DNA of 11,000 bases. Source: Bacillota bacterium (GTDB taxonomy: Bacteria; Eremiobacterota; SpSt-956; JAKJGF01). Both the position numbers and the translations under genes were made by a program. The stretch lies in the NCBI GenBank assembly GCA_029555925.1, contig JAKPQU010000222.1, positions 1 through 11,000 of the forward strand, in the 5' to 3' direction. The notes under the pieces were generated by a model, which saw only the letters and a program-made list of their open reading frames with translations, was not told the origin of the DNA and searched no databases. Shown in pieces: positions 6,587-11,000 of this stretch. The stretch's first letter is position 1. Each line of letters opens with the position of its first letter.

Positions 6587-7594
6587 ATGTGTAAAAAAAT
6601 TTTATGTTCACTTATATTTCTCACCTTTATAGCTTCCCTCACAGATTATGGCATGTCTAAAAATACTTATTATCTGAAAAAAGGGGGTATCTTCTATACT
6701 CAGAACGGGAAAGCCTATCTTAAAACAGGTATGTCCAGATCGGATCTGATAAAGCTGGATAATATTAAACTTTTAAATTCTCTTACAATAGATTTTGACG
6801 GAGAACATGTTAAATATATATGGATAGATACGCCTGACATAAGAACATCCTCTGGGCTCGGCGTGGGGTCTTCCATAGAGAAACTGAGAAAATATCAGAA
6901 GGTTAAATCCATAGGAGGAACTACGGAGGCTTACAGCCCCCCATACAGCGGGCTCATATTCTGCTCAACCACGCAGAAAGGTTTAATAGATACAATACTT
7001 GTCTGTGATTCTTCAGTTTCAAACGGCCTTTACACTTCTTCTATAAATTCTCCCGGGAATCAGCCTTCTACCTATGTGAAATACGGCTCTGACAGAAATG
7101 TAAATATGGCTTTTGATGAAATCTTAATAACTCTGTATCAGGAACTCAATATGAGGCCTTCGGCAATTCAGGAAATAATACTTCTTTCTTCCAGAAGTGA
7201 AATAGGAGAAATGCATGCCCTCTACGGAGGTAATCCAGGATATGAAGCTACGAGTTTCTGTGTAAATGAGCAGGGAGGGAGTATCATATATGCCCTCTAT
7301 CAGGGAAGAACAGATCTTTGTTTTAAAGGAATTCTGGCTCATGAATACGGCCATGCCTGGCATTACAGATATACAGGGAAAAGTGAATTTGATCCTCTTA
7401 TATCAGAAGGTTTTGCCGAATGGGTAAGATATTACTATGAAGGCAATTCTTTTATACCGAGAAGTGAAAAAGAATACTTGAAAGGTCTGGAACTTTTCCT
7501 GGCAGTAGAATCGATACGGGGAAGGGAAGGGGTATTTAAATATTTAAAAGATCATTCATGGAAACCCGCAAATATTCCTCCTTTTAAGAAATAA
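6587..7594 (+). CDS. Exported HExxH zinc metallopeptidase (DA1-like gluzincin)
   Basis: Predicted secreted or envelope zinc peptidase; substrate unknown. The 335-residue protein opens with a signal peptide, MCKKILCSLIFLTFIASLTD. The catalytic motif is AHEYGHAWHYRYTG, with H252 and H256 as zinc ligands and E253 as catalytic base. The following SEGFAEW offers E274 (or E278) as third ligand, which makes it a gluzincin. HExxHAW followed by EG(F/I) resembles the DA1-like peptidase domain, though without the LIM/UIM modules of plant DA1. A GTG at 6521 would add 22 residues encoded by heptad array H7 and bury the signal peptide, so I chose the ATG at 6587, which lacks a clear Shine-Dalgarno. The stop abuts the stop of the convergent NHL gene. 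Confidence 0.8.
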   Translation: MCKKILCSLIFLTFIASLTDYGMSKNTYYLKKGGIFYTQNGKAYLKTGMSRSDLIKLDNIKLLNSLTIDFDGEHVKYIWIDTPDIRTSSGLGVGSSIEKLRKYQKVKSIGGTTEAYSPPYSGLIFCSTTQKGLIDTILVCDSSVSNGLYTSSINSPGNQPSTYVKYGSDRNVNMAFDEILITLYQELNMRPSAIQEIILLSSRSEIGEMHALYGGNPGYEATSFCVNEQGGSIIYALYQGRTDLCFKGILAHEYGHAWHYRYTGKSEFDPLISEGFAEWVRYYYEGNSFIPRSEKEYLKGLELFLAVESIRGREGVFKYLKDHSWKPANIPPFKK

Positions 7595-8647
7595 TTATTT
7601 AAAAAATCTGCAGATATAAGAGTATCCGGAGAATTTTTTATTATCAGTCACAGGAGAATATTTTTGAATAAAATAATTACTGAAATCAGCTACATAAACA
7701 TTGCCTTTTATGTCAACAGCCATGTCGGATGGATGGTTGAACCTCCATTGATTGGCATCTTCCGGTATAAGTTCTGTTATTAATTTTCCTGAAGGGTTAT
7801 ATTTATAGACAAAGTTTTTGTTAAGATAACAGATAAATAAATTCCCCTTTCTGTCCAGTGTCATACCGGTGGGGTTATTTCCGGAAGCATGTTCAGGCTC
7901 CCATTTTTTTAGAAAATTTCCTTTTCTGTCAAATTTATATATACAGGTGCTTACTCCGTAATAAGGAATTGAGAAAGGTACTTCATTCCAGTAGAGAACA
8001 TAAATATTTCCATTCCCGTCTACCGATATGTCGCTGAGGCGGTGAGAATAAATCTTGTTTCTGTTGTAATAAACTATCCATTTACATAAAAATTTGCCTT
8101 CTGAAGTAAATTTGTGAATAGAGGACAGGTGGATCTTTCCGCCTCCGTCTGAAACATAAACATATCCTTCTCTGTCCACGCAAACTGATTCCGGACCGAG
8201 AAACTGTCCATTCCCAAACCCTCTTTCTCCCCATTGAGTGATGAAATTACCGTTTTGAGCAAATTTTTGTATAAGATTATTACCTGTATCTGCTATATAG
8301 ATTGAGCCTTCACGATCTACTGCTATACCCCTGGGATCATTGAACAATCCTCTGCCATAGCCGTAAGAGCCCCATTTCTTGATAAATTTGCCTGACGAAT
8401 CAAATTTCTGTATCCTGTTATTCAGATGATCTGCTGAATAAACATTGCAGTCACTATCAACTGCAACTGTGATGGATTTAAACTGGCCGTCTTCGGAACC
8501 GCAGGAACCCCATCTGGTTACATATGTATAGGAGGAATTTTTGACGTGGAAATCGAGGAAAACTACTAAATTTTTTATGCTGAAATACAGGGTAATTGTG
8601 AGGAATATTAAAATCAGGAAATTGTTTGAGTATTTCTTTATATCCAT
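7595..8647 (-). CDS. Membrane-anchored NHL-repeat beta-propeller protein
   Basis: A 350-residue protein with an N-terminal hydrophobic segment (about residues 9-31) that should act as signal anchor, placing the rest outside the cytoplasm. Residues about 43-335 form six NHL repeats, enough for a closed six-bladed propeller; clear units are DPRGIAVDREGSIYIADTGN (104-123) and HPSDMAVDIKGNVYVADFSN (305-324), each followed by IQK[FY]. Such propellers bind proteins, RNA or glycans; no enzyme motif is visible. The fourth blade carries a longer insertion around 192-235. The ATG at 8647 has AGGTGA 7 nt upstream. The gene is convergent with the metallopeptidase with no bases between stops, and divergent from the Ntn hydrolase. 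Role unknown; an adhesive or sensing scaffold is plausible. Confidence 0.85.
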   Translation of the reverse strand: MDIKKYSNNFLILIFLTITLYFSIKNLVVFLDFHVKNSSYTYVTRWGSCGSEDGQFKSITVAVDSDCNVYSADHLNNRIQKFDSSGKFIKKWGSYGYGRGLFNDPRGIAVDREGSIYIADTGNNLIQKFAQNGNFITQWGERGFGNGQFLGPESVCVDREGYVYVSDGGGKIHLSSIHKFTSEGKFLCKWIVYYNRNKIYSHRLSDISVDGNGNIYVLYWNEVPFSIPYYGVSTCIYKFDRKGNFLKKWEPEHASGNNPTGMTLDRKGNLFICYLNKNFVYKYNPSGKLITELIPEDANQWRFNHPSDMAVDIKGNVYVADFSNYFIQKYSPVTDNKKFSGYSYICRFFK

Positions 8648-8674
8648 AAATAGCTCACCTGCCTTTAAACTGTG

Positions 8675-8704
8675 TTATAAATTCTGTATAAACCTCTCTT
8701 TCAA
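8675..8704 (-). promoter_or_regulatory. Candidate sigma70-type promoter of the NHL gene
   Basis: On the minus strand TTGAAA (8704-8699) and TTATAA (8680-8675) are separated by 18 nt, 28 nt upstream of the start codon. Both boxes match the consensus only in part, and a second TTGAAA with TTATAC lies nearby, so the exact promoter is uncertain. Confidence 0.35.
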
Positions 8705-8831
8705 TCTTATTTCAAGGTAAGTTTACACAAAAGCTCTTACAGTTTCTTAAATTTTTCGTACCCGTGACAGGAGGATTATTTATAGATTTTTCTCCTCTCT
8801 ATATTTTACCAGAAAAAATACTTTTTTTCTA

Positions 8832-8860
8832 TTGATTTTATAGAAACAAAGTAATAAAAT
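8832..8860 (+). promoter_or_regulatory. Candidate sigma70-type promoter of the Ntn hydrolase gene
   Basis: TTGATT (8832-8837), a 17-nt spacer and TAAAAT (8855-8860) make a good primary-sigma promoter. It would start transcription near 8867, about 30 nt before the chosen start codon. Confidence 0.5.
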
Positions 8861-8880
8861 AATCTTTATCTAAATTACCT

Positions 8881-8887
8881 GGAAAGG
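8881..8887 (+). promoter_or_regulatory. Ribosome binding site deciding the Ntn hydrolase start
   Basis: GGAAAGG directly touches the ATG at 8888, too close for use, but lies 9 nt from the ATG at 8897. It therefore selects the start that puts Thr immediately after Met. Confidence 0.7.
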
Positions 8888-8896
8888 ATGCAAAAT

Positions 8897-9931
8897 ATGA
8901 CTTCTATAAATGCATTAAGATTTAATGATTACTCGGGGATTATGATATGTGATGAACAGAGAAGCTGGAATCCTGAAGATATGAAGATCTTCGTATCAGA
9001 TAAAATAAAACCGATTATACCTCAGGAAATTATCGATGAAATGGGACTTGTGGCTGCCTATGGAAACACAGGCACTTCCACGATAGGTGATGAAATAAAA
9101 TTTACCATTTCCAGAAAACTTCATGAAGAATATAAAAATTTAAAAGAAAAAAATGACGGGAAAATTCCTGAAAAATTTAAGACTATGGAAGACATGTCCG
9201 AACTGGTATACGGTATAATTACAGGTATGAAGCATAATCATATATCACAGCAGATGAAAGGTCTCTACGGATTTGATAGTAATGATTATATGGCAGGAAG
9301 TTATGAGAAAAACGGAAAGAAAATAGAACTGAAGGATAAAGAAATACTTGAAGACTGCCAGAAATTTATGACATGGAAAGGCTCTATTCCCGATACAAAA
9401 TCAGTCTTTATGAATGCAGGGATCCTTGCAGGTTATGACGATAGTACAGGTTTTCGCATATTTCATTTCTCCATATGGAAGATGTTTAAAGAAGAAGTTG
9501 ACATAGCCTATGCGGCAGGCGGTTCAGGCTCTGATATGATGCAGCTTTATCTGAGTGAATTCCTTTCCGGAAAATCTCCTCACGAAAGAAGAGGACATAT
9601 TGACCCTCTGGAAGGAACACTTACCATGGTGAAGGCTCTGAATATTGCCTGTGAAAGGAATTTCGGTGTAGGGGGATATTATAATATAATACTTTTTAAC
9701 GGGAAAAATCCCAAAAATAAGAGAATGATAGAAATAAATGACCACAGATCAAGGCTTGCCTCCGAAATAGGCATGGCTCACCATAATGAACTCATATCCT
9801 TTGATACCGCAAGAGAACTGACGGGAAAGCTTCTCTTTGAAGGAGCTTCTTTTGAAGAAGTAAACGACCTTCTTTTCAAGAATTGTAAGGATGAGCAAGA
9901 ACTGTTACATGTATTGAGGGGATATAAATAA
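8897..9931 (+). CDS. Proteasome-like N-terminal nucleophile (Ntn) hydrolase
   Basis: Predicted Ntn-fold hydrolase related to the proteasome beta subunit/HslV group. From the ATG at 8897 the 344-residue protein begins MTSINALRFNDYSGIMICDE; Met removal would expose Thr as position 1 nucleophile. D18 (CDEQRS) and K29 (MKIF) then stand near the places of Asp17 and Lys33 of beta subunits. AAGGSGSDMMQLYL (206-219) resembles the conserved GSGS segment around Ser129. The later ALNIACERNFGVGGYYNIILF (247-267) resembles the RD-x-x-SG strand region, but Asn replaces the usual Asp and the Ser is missing. It is over 100 residues longer than HslV; the extra mass is mainly at 75-180. No alpha subunit, unfoldase or HslU gene is nearby. 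It could be a peptidase, amidase or transpeptidase; family assignment rests on motif pattern only. Confidence 0.68.
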   Translation: MTSINALRFNDYSGIMICDEQRSWNPEDMKIFVSDKIKPIIPQEIIDEMGLVAAYGNTGTSTIGDEIKFTISRKLHEEYKNLKEKNDGKIPEKFKTMEDMSELVYGIITGMKHNHISQQMKGLYGFDSNDYMAGSYEKNGKKIELKDKEILEDCQKFMTWKGSIPDTKSVFMNAGILAGYDDSTGFRIFHFSIWKMFKEEVDIAYAAGGSGSDMMQLYLSEFLSGKSPHERRGHIDPLEGTLTMVKALNIACERNFGVGGYYNIILFNGKNPKNKRMIEINDHRSRLASEIGMAHHNELISFDTARELTGKLLFEGASFEEVNDLLFKNCKDEQELLHVLRGYK

Positions 9932-10672
9932 TCAATAAAAACAACACAGTTCATCTACCGGTACCATACCGAGTTTTTCCGCAAGTTTTCTGGAAGGTTC
10001 ATGACTTTCTTCGGCAGTCCAGGTAGGCCATTTATTCAGAAGAAATAATTCCTTTATAAGTGCTGTGGCACATTTATAGGAACCACTTTTTCTCCTTCGC
10101 CATGGCACTGTATAAACACATATATCTGCATATCTGTCGGATATGGCATAGGTTCCGGCACAGGAAATGATTCTGTTTTTATCGAATATGGCACAGGAGA
10201 TTCCTTCGGCTAAAAACCTTTCTGAAGAAAGAAAATTCTTGAATATAAATGATGCATCACGTGGCAGGAGATCGAAAGATTTTCTGTCTTCAGGAGAAAG
10301 TTTTTTTACTTCATGGGGGACAGATAAAAAATTTGAAGGTCTGTCTTTAAAGGAATAGATTATATTTTTTATTACATGCCTGAAAATACCTGTATCCATT
10401 ACAGTGGACTTAAGCGATATATCACATAGAAGGGTTCTTGTATCTTTTAGCTGAACAAGAAAATCTTTAAGTTGCTTCTGCTCTAACTGTCCTGACAGAT
10501 AAAGATCTTTTAATTCTCCGGCAGGCACTATGAGAAACCCTTTATGGAAATCTTCTTCCGTATATACTTCACAGAGATTGTTTTTCAGAAAAAAGAGAGG
10601 TACAGTATTTTTATAGTTTTCCTCTGTAAAATAAATTATATCTCTGTAATAAATTTTATCCAGTTTTTTCAT
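9932..10672 (-). CDS. GNAT-family N-acetyltransferase
   Basis: A 246-residue protein whose C-terminal half is a GNAT domain that would transfer an acetyl group from acetyl-CoA to an amine. Motif A is CVYTVPWRRRKSGSYKCATA (185-204), where R-x-x-x-G-S fits the pyrophosphate-binding turn in relaxed form. WPTWTAEESHEPSRKLAEKL (215-234) followed by GM matches the W-x-a-x-x-x-S-x-x-LAEKLG ending typical of the GNAT group that includes ZmaR-like proteins. The N-terminal 120 residues are less conserved and may form the acceptor side. Acceptor unknown. The ATG at 10672 has no Shine-Dalgarno; no other early start exists in frame. Its TGA stop abuts the TAA of the Ntn hydrolase gene, so the two transcripts must overlap at their 3' ends. 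Confidence 0.8.
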   Translation of the reverse strand: MKKLDKIYYRDIIYFTEENYKNTVPLFFLKNNLCEVYTEEDFHKGFLIVPAGELKDLYLSGQLEQKQLKDFLVQLKDTRTLLCDISLKSTVMDTGIFRHVIKNIIYSFKDRPSNFLSVPHEVKKLSPEDRKSFDLLPRDASFIFKNFLSSERFLAEGISCAIFDKNRIISCAGTYAISDRYADICVYTVPWRRRKSGSYKCATALIKELFLLNKWPTWTAEESHEPSRKLAEKLGMVPVDELCCFY

Positions 10673-10722
10673 AATTTAAGGATAAAGGAATTTTCATTTT
10701 TAATGGTGTAAAATAAAGCTTT

Positions 10723-10754
10723 AGATAAAAATTTATCTAGATACAGTTTATCTA
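10723..10754. promoter_or_regulatory. Palindromic AGATAAA/TTTATCT motifs upstream of the GNAT gene
   Basis: AGATAAA-AA-TTTATCT (10723-10738) is a perfect inverted repeat, and TTTATCTA recurs at 10747-10754, 15 nt after the first copy. They lie 51-82 bp upstream of the GNAT start and next to repeat copy B. A related AGATAAATTTTTAGAT occurs near 4275. They could be an operator, or AT-rich chance symmetry. Confidence 0.35.
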
Positions 10755-10756
10755 AG

Positions 10757-10861
10757 TACCGCTCCAGGTAAATTAGTAACCATTTATCAGCTTCTGCCTG
10801 ACAGGCTCTTACGAAGAAAAATAATGTGCCTTATTTAATTTGTTTTACAGACAATAAATTA
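10757..10861. repeat. Partial copy (B) of the palindromic intergenic repeat
   Basis: This 105 bp stretch matches 119-223 at 102 positions in the same orientation: the left arm plus the TTGTCT/AGACAA-type centre. The right arm seen in copy A is absent; sequence diverges sharply after AATAAATTA. The two copies bracket almost the whole window and could recombine. The 328 bp gene-free end of the window holds the palindrome, this copy and heptad array H8. Confidence 0.9.
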
Positions 10862-10885
10862 TAGTTAGTTTCATAACTATCCATA

Positions 10886-10983
10886 AATAATGACCTCGTA
10901 ATGTGTAAAGCGTAATGCGTGATGCGCAGGGATTAAACCCGTCACGCGTCACGCGTTACGCGTCACGACGATTTAAATTCTAA
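10886..10983. repeat. Heptad hairpin H8 with conserved flanks (expanded copy)
   Basis: Ten units in phase from 10900 to 10969: AATGTGT, AAAGCGT, AATGCGT, GATGCGC, AGGGATT, AAACCCG, TCACGCG, TCACGCG, TTACGCG, TCACGAC. The GCGTNAT half pairs with the TCACGCG half. Flanks AATAATGACCTCGTAA and TTAAATTCTAA (10973-10983) are shared with the contracted copy at 4416-4476, and the second flank also lies beside array H1. GC-rich compared with its surroundings. Confidence 0.88.
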
Positions 10984-11000
10984 TAAGTTATGAAATACAC

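Overview
This window comes from an AT-rich bacterial chromosome. I cannot name the organism from sequence alone. The gene content suggests a little-studied lineage with a diderm-type or otherwise elaborate envelope: a lipoprotein, betaine-lipid enzymes, a FliG N-domain fused to TPRs, and a proteasome-like Ntn hydrolase. Shine-Dalgarno sites are clear for some genes (btaA, the NHL protein, the Ntn hydrolase) and weak or absent for others (the peptidase, the GNAT gene). There are no tRNA, rRNA or CRISPR features.

Layout. The left third (1-4070) is read entirely on the minus strand. In transcription order it holds btaA (DUF3419 aminocarboxypropyl transferase), btaB (SAM N-methyltransferase), an orphan family 5 peptide-binding lipoprotein, and the first 32 codons of an unknown gene cut by the window edge. 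BtaA and BtaB together predict synthesis of the phosphorus-free betaine lipid DGTS. A 530 bp divergent spacer (4071-4600) with several symmetric motifs separates btaA from a plus-strand gene for a 630-residue protein (FliG_N-like, novel middle, TPRs, UBA-like repeats). Next comes an exported HExxH metallopeptidase, which converges stop-to-stop with a membrane-anchored six-bladed NHL propeller on the minus strand. A second divergent spacer leads to a proteasome-like N-terminal-threonine hydrolase on the plus strand, which again converges stop-to-stop with a GNAT acetyltransferase.

The most unusual feature is in the spacers. Most of them carry tandem arrays with a strict 7-nt period, and several are built as two complementary halves that keep the 7-nt phase through the turn. 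Unit sequence differs between arrays (GTGA/TCAC type, GGGTTCC type, GCGTNAT type) but the geometry recurs. Two arrays, 4.5 kb apart and unrelated in unit sequence, are both exactly 11 units (77 nt) with 6 units before and 5 after the turn. Three arrays share the flank TTAAATTCTAA. A separate 105 bp repeat (102 of 105 identical) occurs in the same orientation near both ends of the window, and one copy continues into a large imperfect palindrome.

How the genes relate: btaA and btaB form a pathway. Three products are probably exported or envelope-anchored (lipoprotein, metallopeptidase, NHL protein). The rest are single genes whose neighbours do not explain them. The two strongest leads for new biology are the heptad hairpin family and the orphan proteasome-like hydrolase; the FliG_N-TPR-UBA fusion is the third.
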